Shown here piece by piece: positions 33,323-41,939 of a DNA stretch of 64,000 nucleotides. The first letter of the stretch is position 1, and the number at the start of each line of letters is the position of its first letter. The notes under the pieces were generated by a model. It made no database searches. It was not told the DNA's origin and saw only the letters and a list, made by a program, of their open reading frames with translations. Source of the DNA: Streptomyces griseoloalbus (lineage in GTDB: Bacteria > Actinomycetota > Actinomycetes > Streptomycetales > Streptomycetaceae). The DNA lies in assembly GCA_014650015.1 (NCBI GenBank), contig BMUD01000009.1, positions 1 through 64,000 of the forward strand, in the 5' to 3' direction. A program made the position numbers and the translations under genes.

Positions 33323-34552
33323 ATGAGCGTTGACGTGGTGCGGGAATCCGCGCTGGCCGACCGGGTCGTCATCTGGGAGGAGTCCGCACGTGACGGAGCC
33401 CAGGCCAAGACCCTGATGTCCCCCGACTTCCGGGTCCGCCTCGCACGCGAGGAGGGGAAGATGTTCGGCGAGGACGGCCCCCGGCACGTGGTCTTCGCCG
33501 CCGGGTTCCCGGCGGTGTGCGCCGAGGAGTTCGAGGCGGTCCGGCAGGTCGCCGTCGAGGCCGAGGGCACGGTCAGCGTGTCAGCGGTGTGCCGGGGGAC
33601 GGCCCAGGACGTGCGGCAGGCCATGGCCTCGGTCAAGGGCACCGAGCACGCCCGGATCATGGTGATCGTGCCCGCCTCGGAGGCGATGGCGCAGGTGATG
33701 ACCCACCGCCCCGCCGCCGAGGCGCTGGCGGCCGGCGTGGACCTGGTCAGGGAGGCCCGTGACACGGACGACTCGGTGATCGTCGACGTGTGCCTGGCCG
33801 ATGCCTCCCGCGCCGACCACGCCCTGATGGCCGCCTACTCCGCGCAGATGACCGAGGCCGGTGCCGGAGTCGTGGTCCTGGCCGACACCGTCGGCGACCA
33901 GCTCCCCGCCGAGGCCGGCGCGATGTTCACCGCCGTACTGGACCAGGCGGGCCCGGACGTGGTGTTCGCCTCCCACCTGCACAACGACCTCGGGCTGGGC
34001 CTGGCCAACACGCTCCAGGCCGTGCAGTCCGGCATCCGCGTGGTGTCCAGCTCGTGGCTGGGCATCGCCGAGCGCAGCGGCCTGGTCGCCACCGAGCAGT
34101 TGCTGTTCCTGCTCGCCTACCGGCCCGACCGCGCCAAGGAGCTGCTGGGTGAGCACGCGACGCCGTGGTGGACCGCCCCCGACCTGACCCGGCTGCCCGA
34201 GATCGCCCGCATGGTGTCGCAGGAAACGGAGGTGCCTCTGAGTGTGACCACGCCGATCGTCGGGAGCGGGGTGGGTACCATCTCCACCGGCACCCCCTTC
34301 GTCCACCCGCAGCTGTTCCAGCCCTACGACCCCCGCGAGCTGCTGGGCATCGAGCCCCGCATCCTGCTCACCCACCTGGCCAGCGCCCGAGTGATCACGG
34401 CGGTCGCCGCGCGGCTCGGACGGGAACTGGACCGGGAACAGACGAAGGCGGCGGCCCAGTGGGTCAAGAGCCGCGCCTACCGGCAGGGCCGCGCCCTGGT
34501 CGACGAGGACGAGTTCGCCGGTTTCCTCGACGGCCTCGTCGCCACTTCCTGA
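33323..34552 (+). CDS. DRE-TIM metallolyase-family protein (HMGL / isopropylmalate synthase-like)
   Basis: 409 residues from the ATG at 33323 (GGGAGAAG upstream). The TIM-barrel signature is present in altered form: VIWEESARDGAQAKT in place of DxTLRDGxQ, then SHLHNDLGLGLANTL with the metal-binding HxHxD, and SSWLGIAERSGLVATEQLL. These suit aldol or Claisen-type cleavage/condensation with a divalent metal, as in homocitrate synthase or HMG-CoA lyase. The substrate is unknown. The LeuA-type allosteric domain is absent. Ten bases separate it from the YrdC-like gene, so the two form an operon. Confidence 0.75.
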   Translation: MSVDVVRESALADRVVIWEESARDGAQAKTLMSPDFRVRLAREEGKMFGEDGPRHVVFAAGFPAVCAEEFEAVRQVAVEAEGTVSVSAVCRGTAQDVRQAMASVKGTEHARIMVIVPASEAMAQVMTHRPAAEALAAGVDLVREARDTDDSVIVDVCLADASRADHALMAAYSAQMTEAGAGVVVLADTVGDQLPAEAGAMFTAVLDQAGPDVVFASHLHNDLGLGLANTLQAVQSGIRVVSSSWLGIAERSGLVATEQLLFLLAYRPDRAKELLGEHATPWWTAPDLTRLPEIARMVSQETEVPLSVTTPIVGSGVGTISTGTPFVHPQLFQPYDPRELLGIEPRILLTHLASARVITAVAARLGRELDREQTKAAAQWVKSRAYRQGRALVDEDEFAGFLDGLVATS

Positions 34553-34562
34553 GAGGCACCGC

Positions 34563-35258
34563 ATGACCAGCAGCCCCACCATCGACGCCGGCCGCGTCCG
34601 GCAGGCCCTGTCCGGCCGGCGGGCAGTGGTGCTCCCCAACCCCGCACCCCTGACGTACGTCGTCGCCGCCACCGCCCCGCGCGCCGTCAACCTCGCCAAG
34701 TCACGGCCCGCCGACCAGGCGGTCGCCCTGTGGGTCCACCACTCCCGCACCGCGGACACCGTCTTCGACGCGCTCGATCTCGGACCGGATCTGGCCGCCG
34801 CGGCCCGGCGTCTGCTCACCGAGGAACGGGTGACCCTGCTCGCTCCGCTGCGGGAACACCACCCGCTGCCCGACTGGCTGGAGCCGGCCGCCAAGGACGG
34901 GTGGACCCTCCTGTTCGGCGCGCGCTGGACTCCCCTGCTCCCGGTGGTGCGGGAGCATCCGGTCCTCTACGTCAGCAGCGCCAACCGCACCGGTCACCCG
35001 CCGGCCGCGACCGCCTCCGCCGCCCGGGCGATGTTCCCCGACGACGTCCCCGTCCTGGACCCCGCCTCGCTCCCCGGCACCGAGGAGGAACCGACGGGAA
35101 CACCGCGCGCGGCCACCACCACCGTGCGCCTGCGCACCGACGGCTCGCTCGACCTGCACCGCGGCGGCGCACAGGACCGGACGCATGCGGGTGCCGGCAC
35201 CTATCTGGACCACCTGCGCACCGCCTACGGTCTCCCCGGGGGCCAGGCACGGCCGTAG
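34563..35258 (+). CDS. YrdC/Sua5-like protein
   Basis: 231 residues. GRRAVVLPNPAPLTYVVAA, VNLAKSRPADQAVALWV and VLYVSSANRTGHPPAATAS correspond to the YrdC core (start of the fold, the K-R-x-x-x-x-x-x-P region and the S-S-A-N-x-S-G motif). In canonical enzymes this domain makes threonylcarbamoyl-AMP for tRNA t6A. Here several positions differ (PADQAVALWV instead of KRP...PL), so it is unlikely to be the housekeeping TsaC and may carbamoylate another substrate. Co-transcribed with the metallolyase. Confidence 0.7.
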   Translation: MTSSPTIDAGRVRQALSGRRAVVLPNPAPLTYVVAATAPRAVNLAKSRPADQAVALWVHHSRTADTVFDALDLGPDLAAAARRLLTEERVTLLAPLREHHPLPDWLEPAAKDGWTLLFGARWTPLLPVVREHPVLYVSSANRTGHPPAATASAARAMFPDDVPVLDPASLPGTEEEPTGTPRAATTTVRLRTDGSLDLHRGGAQDRTHAGAGTYLDHLRTAYGLPGGQARP

Positions 35259-35265
35259 GACGCCA

Positions 35266-35326
35266 CCGCCGGGAGGCGTCGCGGCGGCCGTCGGATCCGT
35301 ACGGTCTCCGGGACGCCTCCCGGCGG
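35266..35326. terminator. Terminator between convergent genes
   Basis: A perfect 15-bp inverted repeat (35266-35280 with 35312-35326) between the YrdC-like gene and the convergent reductase-like gene. Confidence 0.65.
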
Positions 35327-35358
35327 GCGGTGCGGCGCCGGGCGTACGGCCGCCGTGG

Positions 35359-35985
35359 TCAGGCGTCCTCCGGGAGGTCGTACGTGCCGTACTCGGGGCT
35401 GCCCGCGACGTCGTAGCTCTGGACGGACACGCCTGCGGCGGTGATGTGCCCGCCGGTGTGCCGGAAGGCGGTCGGCAGCGACCCCTCCGCGAACAGGCGG
35501 CGCCCCGCTCCCAGGACGACCGGGTAGGTCAGCAGGTGCAGGGTGTCCACGAGTCCGAGCGTGAACAGGGACTGGGCGAGGGCACCGCTGCCGTGCACCT
35601 GGAGCTCGCCGTCGGTGCGCTCCTTGAGGGCGGTGACCTCCTTGGCGAGGTCCCCGCCGATCACCGTGGTGCCGGCCCATTCCGGGTCGGTGAGGGTGCC
35701 GGAGACGACGTACTTCGGCAGGACGTTCAGCTTGCCGGCGACCGGGTCGGCGGGATCGGTCATCTTCGGCCAGTACCCGGCGAAGATGTCGTACGTACGG
35801 CGGCCGAGGAGGAAGGCGCCCACGCGGGCGAACACCCCGTCGACGAAACGGCCGAAGTCCTCGTCCACGTACGGGACGCTCCAGCCTCCCTGGCCGAAGC
35901 CGTCCCTGGTGTCCTCCTGAGGGCCGCCGGGCGCCTGGTAGACGCCGTCGAGGGTGACGAAGGTGGTGACGACCAGCTTGCCCAT
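35359..35985 (-). CDS. Dihydrofolate reductase-like (RibD C-terminal domain) protein
   Basis: 208 residues. VVTTFVTLDGVYQAPGGP is the typical start of the RibD_C/DHFR-like family; LLGRRTYDIFAGYWP and LQVHGSGALAQSLFTLGLVD are the NADPH-binding motifs, and TYPVVLGAGRRLF ends the core. Probably an NADPH-dependent reductase; the substrate is unknown. Divergent from the SDR gene with 141 bp between. Confidence 0.9.
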   Translation of the reverse strand: MGKLVVTTFVTLDGVYQAPGGPQEDTRDGFGQGGWSVPYVDEDFGRFVDGVFARVGAFLLGRRTYDIFAGYWPKMTDPADPVAGKLNVLPKYVVSGTLTDPEWAGTTVIGGDLAKEVTALKERTDGELQVHGSGALAQSLFTLGLVDTLHLLTYPVVLGAGRRLFAEGSLPTAFRHTGGHITAAGVSVQSYDVAGSPEYGTYDLPEDA

Positions 35986-36126
35986 GACGGTTCCTGCCTT
36001 TCGGTGAGCGGGGGGTGTGACGTCATCAGCTCAGACCCCGGCGGGGCCCGCAACTCCTCGGCCGTACGACAGGTCGACGTCCGTTCGCCGCCAGCACCCC
36101 GGGGACTCGGGCGCTGAGATGGGCCC

Positions 36127-36879
36127 ATGACTGCACACACCTCTGAGAAGACCCTGCTCGGCAAGGCGGCTCTGGTGACCGGCGCGAGCCGCGGCATCGG
36201 TGCGGCGACGGCGCTGCGGCTCGCGCGGGACGGCGCGGACGTGGCCGTGACCTATGTGAACGGCAAGGAGGCCGCCGAGGACGTCGTCCGGGCCGTGGAG
36301 GCGCTGGGGCGCCGCGCGGTGGCCCTGCGCGCGGACGCCGGCGTTCCGGAGGACGCGGCCGGGGCGGTGACGGCGGCCGTGCGGGAACTGGGCCGGCTGG
36401 ACGTCCTGGTGAACAACGCGGGCGTCGGCGTGCTCGGCCCGGTGGACACCCTGTCGCTCGAAGACGTCGACCGGGTGCTCGCGGTGAACGTGCGCGGCGT
36501 CTTCCTGACCTCCCGGGCGGCCGTCGCCCACCTGCCGCGCGGAGGGCGGATCATCACCGTCGGCACGTGTATGACCCAGCGCGTGCCCGGTCCCGGCGGG
36601 ACGCTCTACGCGATGAGCAAGTCGGCGCTGGTGGGGCTGACCAAGGCCCTCGCGCGGGAGCTGGGCGAGCGCGGGATCACGGCGAACATCGTCCACCCGG
36701 GCCCGATCGACACGGACATGAACCCGGCGGACGGGCCGTACGGTCCCGGCCAGGCGGCGATGACGGCGCTGGGCCGTTTCGGCACGGCCGAGGAGGTCGC
36801 CGACACGATCGCCCACCTGGCGCGGTCCGCGTACATCACCGGCGCGGAGTTCGCCGTGGACGGCGGGCACGCGGCGTGA
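36127..36879 (+). CDS. Short-chain dehydrogenase/reductase
   Basis: 250 residues, a classical SDR: GASRGIGAATALRLA (TGxxxGxG), NNAGVG at the NNAG position, Ser in ITVGTC replaced near the catalytic triad, then YAMSKSALVGLTKAL with Tyr and Lys (YxxxK), and HPGPIDTDMN. NADP(H) is likely from the basic/neutral loop after beta 2. The usual catalytic Ser position reads G-T-C, so residue assignment there needs alignment. Substrate unknown. Confidence 0.9.
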   Translation: MTAHTSEKTLLGKAALVTGASRGIGAATALRLARDGADVAVTYVNGKEAAEDVVRAVEALGRRAVALRADAGVPEDAAGAVTAAVRELGRLDVLVNNAGVGVLGPVDTLSLEDVDRVLAVNVRGVFLTSRAAVAHLPRGGRIITVGTCMTQRVPGPGGTLYAMSKSALVGLTKALARELGERGITANIVHPGPIDTDMNPADGPYGPGQAAMTALGRFGTAEEVADTIAHLARSAYITGAEFAVDGGHAA

Positions 36880-37011
36880 CCCACGCCGTACCAGGCGCGC
36901 TGGGCGTCCGCCGGGCACGGCGGCTGTCCCGCGCGCCGGGCCCGGGGGAGCGCGGGGCGCCGGCGCCACGGCAGCGCGGGCACCGCGGCCAGCCCAGGGT
37001 TTCCGGGGATG

Positions 37012-38142
37012 TCAGCCGGCCAACTCCCGGTGGCGGGCCGCGAGTTCGGCCTCTCCCCGCTCGGTCGGGGAGCCGAACAGCCGCAGCCGGGAGATCCCGC
37101 CGTCGGGGAAGATGTCCACGCGCGCGTGCGTGCCGACCGCCGGTTCCGGCAGGACGAAGCGGTGGTTGGTGTCGGGCTGGAGGCGGGTGCGGGGCAGGAT
37201 CTCGCGCCAGTCGCCGCCGCCGTTGTCGCCGCTGTCGGCGTCCTTCACCGCAACCGACGCCCAGCCCGCGCTGTTGCCCTTCAGGTAGGCCGTGTCGATC
37301 TCCAGGGCGCTGATCCGCGCCTGGGCGACCAGCCGGTAGCGGATCCAGTCGTGGCCCCGGTCGCGACGGCGCCGGGTCTCCCAGCCGTCGTCCATCTTGC
37401 GGGACCGGCCGGGCCGAATGGTGTTGGCGGCCGGCGAGTAGAACAGGTCCGAGGCGTCCTCGACCCGGCCGCCGTTCTCCAGGGCGACGACGTCGAAGGT
37501 GCCGAGCGCCGCCAGCCACGCCGGGTCGGGGACGACCTCGCCGTACACGCGCAGCCGGGCGATGCCGCCGTCGGGGTGCTGCTTGAGGCGCAGGTGGGTG
37601 AAGCGCTGTTCGACCACGACGGCGAAGCCGTTCGCCGCGTGGCCGCCCACCGGGGTGCGGGGGACGAGCGTCGTCCACTTCACGTCGTGGGAGAGCAGTT
37701 CCCCGGGGGACGGAGAGCCCGCGACCGAGGTGGCCTCGACGGACACGGCCTGCGGGTAGTTGCCGCGGAAGTGCGCGGTGTCCACGACGATGCCGCGGAC
37801 GACTCCGGGCGCGCCGAGCCGGATCAGCGCCCAGTCGTGGTCCTCGGTCGTCGGCCAGGGGTGCTCGGCGGAGGTGCCGCGCCGGCGCCGGGTCTCCCAG
37901 CCGTCCATGATCTTGCCCTTGTGCCCGAACCGCTCGGGGTCGAACTCGGCGCGCCCGGGCAGCAGCAGGTTCTCGCGCTGTGCGAAGAACTCGTCGTTGG
38001 CGGCGATGACACCGGCGCCGAGCCGGCGGTCGGCGAGGTCGGCGTGGTGGGTGAAGGGGAAGTCGGCGGTGCGGTAGTCCGCGTACGGGTCACCACCGCC
38101 GTAGGGGTGCGCGTCGCCGGTGAAGCTCTCGATCGCCGTCAC
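37012..38142 (-). CDS. alc: Allantoicase
   Basis: 376 residues from a GTG at 38142. Two repeated galactose-binding-like halves are visible, each with GKIMDGWETRRRR or RKMDDGWETRRRR, then DHDWALIRLG or GHDWIRYRLV, then VDTAHFRGNYPQ or IDTAYLKGNSAG, diagnostic of allantoicase. Hydrolyses allantoate to ureidoglycolate and urea. It follows allB by 32 bases on the same strand, forming a ureide-degradation operon. Confidence 0.95.
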   Translation of the reverse strand: MTAIESFTGDAHPYGGGDPYADYRTADFPFTHHADLADRRLGAGVIAANDEFFAQRENLLLPGRAEFDPERFGHKGKIMDGWETRRRRGTSAEHPWPTTEDHDWALIRLGAPGVVRGIVVDTAHFRGNYPQAVSVEATSVAGSPSPGELLSHDVKWTTLVPRTPVGGHAANGFAVVVEQRFTHLRLKQHPDGGIARLRVYGEVVPDPAWLAALGTFDVVALENGGRVEDASDLFYSPAANTIRPGRSRKMDDGWETRRRRDRGHDWIRYRLVAQARISALEIDTAYLKGNSAGWASVAVKDADSGDNGGGDWREILPRTRLQPDTNHRFVLPEPAVGTHARVDIFPDGGISRLRLFGSPTERGEAELAARHRELAG

Positions 38143-38174
38143 GGTGATCCGGTCCTGCCTCTCGGGAGTCGGTG

Positions 38175-39515
38175 TCAGTGGGAGCGGGTGAGCAGTCGGC
38201 CCCTCGGTTCGGTGAAGGCGCCGTCGGCGACGATGCGCCGGCCGCGCAGCCAGGTGGACCTGACGACGCCGTACAGGGTCCTGCCCGCGTACGCCGTCAC
38301 GCGGTTGCGGTGCTGGAGGGCCGCCGGGTCGACGGTGAAGGTCTCGTCGGGAGCGAGGACGGCGAAGTCCGCGTCGTATCCGGGTGCGATGGCGCCCTTG
38401 CGGGCGTCGAGTCCGACGAGCGCGGCCGTTCGCGTGGACATCCAGCGCACGACGTCCTCCAGGCCGTGGCCGCGGGCGCGGGCCCCGGTCCAGACGGCCG
38501 GCAGGCTGAGCTGGAGGCCGGAGATGCCGCCCCAGGCGGTGGCGAAGTCGTCCGTCTTCAGGTCGGCGGTGGACGGGGAGTGGTCGGTGACGACGCAGTC
38601 GACGGTGCCGTCCGCCAGGGCCTGCCACAGCAGGTCCTGGTTGGCGGCCTCGCGGATGGGCGGGCAGCACTTGAACTCGCTGGCGCCGTCCGGGACCTCC
38701 TCCGCGGTGAGGGTGAGGTAGTGGGGGCAGGTCTCGACGGTGAGGCGTACGCCGTCCGCCTTGGCCGCGGCGATCACGGGCAGCGCGTCGCTGGACGACA
38801 GGTGCAGCACGTGCACCCGCGCGCCCCGACGTTTCGCCTGCTCGACGAGGAACGCGATGGCGGTGTCCTCGGCGGCGCGCGGACGGGAGGCGAGGAAGTC
38901 GGCGTACGCGGGGCCGCCGTGCTGCGGGGCGGCGGCGAGGTGGTGCGGGTCCTCGGCGTGCACGATCAGCAGCCCGTCGAAGGCGGCGATCTCCGCCAGG
39001 GAGCGGGCGAGTCGCTCCCGGTCGAGGTGCGGGAACTCGTCCACGCCGGAGGGCGACAGGAAGGCCTTGAAGCCGAAGACGCCGGCCTCGTGGAGCGGGC
39101 GCAGGTCCTTGACGTTGTCCGGCAGGGCGCCGCCCCAGAAGCCGACGTCGACGTGGGCCTGGTCGGCGGCGACGCGCCGCTTGGTGCGCAGGTGGTCGAC
39201 GGTGGTGGTCGGCGGGAGGGAGTTGAGCGGCATGTCGATCAGCGTGGTGATGCCGCCGGCCGCGGCGGCCCGCGTGGCGGTCCAGAAGCCCTCCCACTCG
39301 GTGCGGCCGGGATCGTTGACGTGCACGTGGGTGTCGACCAGGCCGGGCAGCAGGACGTCGTCGCCGAGGTCCTCCAGGCGGGCGCCCTCGGTGACGGGTG
39401 CGTCGTACGGCAGTACGGCCGTGATCGAGCCGTCGGCGACCGTGACGGACGCGGAGCGCGTTCCCTCGGGAGTGATGACGCGCGTCGAGCGCAGCACCAG
39501 TTCGGCGTCGGACAC
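38175..39515 (-). CDS. allB: Allantoinase
   Basis: 446 residues from a GTG at 39515. An amidohydrolase-superfamily enzyme: [13 protein letters not shown] (metal-binding HxH), FKAFLSPSG with the Lys likely to be carbamylated, [25 protein letters not shown] and CVVTDHSPS with the catalytic Asp. Opens the hydantoin ring of allantoin to allantoate. First gene of the allB-alc operon; a composite palindromic operator lies 24 bases upstream of its start. Confidence 0.95.
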   Translation of the reverse strand: MSDAELVLRSTRVITPEGTRSASVTVADGSITAVLPYDAPVTEGARLEDLGDDVLLPGLVDTHVHVNDPGRTEWEGFWTATRAAAAGGITTLIDMPLNSLPPTTTVDHLRTKRRVAADQAHVDVGFWGGALPDNVKDLRPLHEAGVFGFKAFLSPSGVDEFPHLDRERLARSLAEIAAFDGLLIVHAEDPHHLAAAPQHGGPAYADFLASRPRAAEDTAIAFLVEQAKRRGARVHVLHLSSSDALPVIAAAKADGVRLTVETCPHYLTLTAEEVPDGASEFKCCPPIREAANQDLLWQALADGTVDCVVTDHSPSTADLKTDDFATAWGGISGLQLSLPAVWTGARARGHGLEDVVRWMSTRTAALVGLDARKGAIAPGYDADFAVLAPDETFTVDPAALQHRNRVTAYAGRTLYGVVRSTWLRGRRIVADGAFTEPRGRLLTRSH

Positions 39516-39538
39516 CCGGATCCTCCTGAACTCCCGAC

Positions 39539-39570
39539 TTCCACCCTGAAGAATTCAACGTTCTGTTGAA
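39539..39570 (-). promoter_or_regulatory. Composite operator of the allB-alc operon
   Basis: Two adjoining boxes. TTCAACGTTCTGTTGAA (39554-39570) is a perfect 6-5-6 palindrome; TTCC-N7-AGAA (39539-39553) is a near match to TTCC-N7-GGAA. The same two boxes stand in the same order relative to the gene upstream of aceB. Probable site of the IclR-type regulator encoded next door. Confidence 0.7.
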
Positions 39571-39646
39571 GGAGTCTTCACCTCCGCCCCCACCCCGTCA
39601 AGGGTCCGCTTCGCGCGCGGACCCACCGAGGGCCACCCCTGGACGA

Positions 39647-39661
39647 TTCCACAAGGCGGAA
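39647..39661 (+). promoter_or_regulatory. Probable autoregulatory site of the IclR gene
   Basis: TTCC-ACAAGGC-GGAA, the same TTCC-N7-GGAA box as in front of aceB, about 100 bases before the regulator's start. The TTCAAC-type box is not found here. Confidence 0.5.
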
Positions 39662-39762
39662 TTAGGCTTTCGGTAAGCAGAACGCAGCTCTGCACAAGCG
39701 GGCAGCCGACCGGCTGCCGGGTAGGCTTCTGCCCTTCCTGCCAGCCCCGAAAGGAACGCGCC

Positions 39763-40569
39763 GTGCCGACGTCCAGCGCCAGCACCACCGACTCCGCCAG
39801 GTCCGCCGCCAGTGGTGGCGTGCAGTCCCTCGAGCGCGCCTTCGATCTGCTCGAACGGATGGCGGACGCGGGCGGCGAGGTCGGCCTGAGCGAGCTGTCC
39901 GCGAGCAGCGGACTGCCCCTGCCGACCATCCACCGGCTGATGCGCACCCTCGTGGCGTGCGGCTACGTGCGTCAGCAGCCCAACCGCCGGTACGCGCTCG
40001 GCCCGCGGCTGATCCGGCTCGGCGAATCCGCCTCCCGGCTGCTGGGCACCTGGGCCCGGCCGTACCTGGCGCGTCTGGTGGAGGAGACCGGCGAGACGGC
40101 CAACATGGCGCTGCTCGACGGGGACGAGATCGTGTACGTGGCACAGGTGCCGTCCAAGCACTCCATGCGGATGTTCACCGAGGTCGGGCGGCGCGTCCTG
40201 CCGCACTCCACCGGCGTGGGCAAGGCCCTGCTGGCCGGTTTCCCGGCGGAGGAGGTACGGGCCCTGCTCGGCCGTACCGGCATGCCCGCCGCGACGGACA
40301 AGACCATCACGACCCCGGAGGGCTTCCTCGCGGCACTGGAGGACGTACGCCGCCAGGGCTACGCGATCGACGACAACGAGCAGGAGATCGGCGTCCGCTG
40401 CCTCGCGGTGCCCGTGCCGGACTCCCCCACGGCGGCCGCGATCTCGATCTCCGGTCCCGCGGGCCGGGTCACGGAGACGGCGACGGAGCGGATCGTGCCG
40501 GTGCTCCAGCAGGTCGCGGCGGAACTCTCCGAGGTGCTCACCACCTCGGGCAGCACCCCGGCCACCTGA
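39763..40569 (+). CDS. allR: IclR-family regulator of allantoin use (AllR-type)
   Basis: 268 residues from a GTG at 39763. The winged helix spans about 20-85 (QSLERAFDLLERM; GLSELSASSGLPLPTIHRL; GYVRQQPNRRYALG). The C-terminal effector domain has TGVGKALLAGFPAEEV, GYAIDDNEQEIGVRCLAVPV and AAISISGPAGRV. Position between allB and aceB and the operators match the Streptomyces AllR regulator, a repressor of allantoin and glyoxylate genes released by allantoin-pathway intermediates. Confidence 0.88.
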   Translation: MPTSSASTTDSARSAASGGVQSLERAFDLLERMADAGGEVGLSELSASSGLPLPTIHRLMRTLVACGYVRQQPNRRYALGPRLIRLGESASRLLGTWARPYLARLVEETGETANMALLDGDEIVYVAQVPSKHSMRMFTEVGRRVLPHSTGVGKALLAGFPAEEVRALLGRTGMPAATDKTITTPEGFLAALEDVRRQGYAIDDNEQEIGVRCLAVPVPDSPTAAAISISGPAGRVTETATERIVPVLQQVAAELSEVLTTSGSTPAT

Positions 40570-40572
40570 CCA

Positions 40573-40600
40573 CCCACGGCCCTGTCCGCGGGGGCGTGGG
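40573..40600. terminator. Terminator between convergent genes
   Basis: CCCACGGCCC (40573-40582) pairs with GGGGCGTGGG (40591-40600), 9 of 10, just past the IclR gene stop and touching the convergent gene's stop. Confidence 0.5.
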
Positions 40601-40915
40601 TCAGCCGCGCGGTGACCGGCCGAACAGGTCCACCGCCTCGCGCAGCTCCCGCACGCCCTGGCCCAGCGCGCTCACCGAGCCGATCGCACCGGCGATCAGC
40701 AGCAGCGAGCGCCGCAGCCGGGAAATGTCCGGGTCTTCGGTGTCGGCCAGTGCCGCCAGCGCGGCAAGTTCCTCGTCCGCGATGCTCCGGTCCCGGAACT
40801 CCGCGGGATGGGCGGCGAGTTGGCGGCGTAACCGGGACACGGCGGCGGACAGCTCCCTCATCCGTGGATCCGCCTGACTGCCGGGCACACGCCTCTGCTC
40901 CACGCTCCGCAACAC
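40601..40915 (-). CDS. DUF5955-like hypothetical protein
   Basis: 104 residues from a GTG at 40915 with GGGAGGA upstream. Helical: MRELSAAVSRLRRQLAAHP, RSIADEELAALAALAD, RLRRSLLLIAGAIGSVSAL and REAVDLFG. I recall this pattern as the DUF5955 family, common in Streptomyces and of unknown function. No signal peptide; the hydrophobic LLLIAGAIGSVSALG stretch may pack inside a helical bundle. Confidence 0.75.
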   Translation of the reverse strand: MLRSVEQRRVPGSQADPRMRELSAAVSRLRRQLAAHPAEFRDRSIADEELAALAALADTEDPDISRLRRSLLLIAGAIGSVSALGQGVRELREAVDLFGRSPRG

Positions 40916-41119
40916 AGTCCTCCCCCTGGTACGCCGTCGTGCGCTCCCCTGCCCGGTCACAGCACCCCGCCGACCGGTGCGCGCCAGTAAACGCCACCCC
41001 GGGGGGTTTGCGCCAGTCCGCTGCGTCATCGACTTGTCTCACAGCGTGACGTCGTGGCCCGGGGCACCCGTCCCCCGCGCCGCGCCGGCAGCACGCCACG
41101 GGTGCTGTATGCAGGACGT

Positions 41120-41734
41120 ATGACGACACCTCAGACGGGCGGGGACACGGCGGCGGTCACGGGACTGCTGCTCGCGGCGGGCGGCGGGCGGCGGCTCGGC
41201 GGCCGGCCCAAGGCGCTGCTCACGCACCGGGGGCGCCCCCTCGTGGAACACGCGGTGGAGGCGCTCCGCGCGGGCGGCTGCGCTCGCGTGCACGTGGTGC
41301 TCGGGGCGCGGGCGGACGAGGTGCGTGCCCGCGCCTCGCTGCCGGACTGCGTCCTCGTCGACAACCCCGCCTGGGAGCGGGGCATGGGCACCTCCCTGCG
41401 GGCCGGGCTCGACTCGCTGGCCGGCACGGGCGCGCGGGCCGCACTGGTCTCCCTGGTCGACCAGCCGGGCATCGGACCGCGGGCGATCGCCCGGGTGCTC
41501 GGCGCCTACGACTCTCCGCGGTCGCTGGTCTCGGCCGCCTACGACGGCGTACGCGGCCATCCCGTCCTGTTCGGCTCCGCGCACTGGAGCGGGATCGCCG
41601 CGACTGCGACCGGCGACCGAGGGGCACGTGCCTATCTGACGGAGCACGCGGAGCGGGTCACGCTCGTCGAGTGCGGCGACGTGGCCGAGGCGTACGACAT
41701 CGACACCGAGGCCGATCTGGCGCACCTCGAATGA
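41120..41734 (+). CDS. MocA-like nucleotidyltransferase (NTP transferase)
   Basis: 204 residues. LLLAAGGGRRLGGRPKALL is the NTP-binding loop (LAAGxSxRxGxxKxL). VDNPAWERGMGTSLRAGL and LVSLVDQPGIG (metal-binding D-Q-P) match the MocA/MobA family, and HPVLFGSAHW follows. Members attach CMP or GMP to molybdopterin. Its neighbourhood in purine/ureide degradation suits maturation of a xanthine dehydrogenase-type molybdenum enzyme, but none is in the window. Confidence 0.85.
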   Translation: MTTPQTGGDTAAVTGLLLAAGGGRRLGGRPKALLTHRGRPLVEHAVEALRAGGCARVHVVLGARADEVRARASLPDCVLVDNPAWERGMGTSLRAGLDSLAGTGARAALVSLVDQPGIGPRAIARVLGAYDSPRSLVSAAYDGVRGHPVLFGSAHWSGIAATATGDRGARAYLTEHAERVTLVECGDVAEAYDIDTEADLAHLE

Positions 41735-41801
41735 GCCGCCGGTGGCGGGTGAGAGGGGTGGCACCGAGCGCCGCCTTCCCTCGGCCCGGAGAATCTCGAC
41801 A

Positions 41802-41833
41802 TCAACAAAACATTGAACTTCCACTATGAGGAA
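41802..41833 (+). promoter_or_regulatory. Composite operator of aceB
   Basis: TCAACAAAACATTGAA (41802-41817) is followed one base later by TTCC-ACTATGA-GGAA (41819-41833), a perfect 4-7-4 inverted repeat, about 107 bases before the aceB start. Read towards the gene, the first box matches the allB box (TCAACAGAACGTTGAA) at 14 of 16 positions. Confidence 0.7.
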
Positions 41834-41939
41834 ACTACTATCCACTGCCCAGAAGCGCCCGCCCTCCGTACAGGCGTCCCGAGCCGTACCCGGGCCGACC
41901 GGCACCCGGTGCCATGCACGCCGAAGGAAGTGACAGCTG

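Noticed and set aside
37012-39558. A single 848-codon minus-strand frame across alc and allB
   Set aside because: Only the last 376 codons are allantoicase. The first part is a shadow of allB, which lies in another frame with all amidohydrolase motifs.
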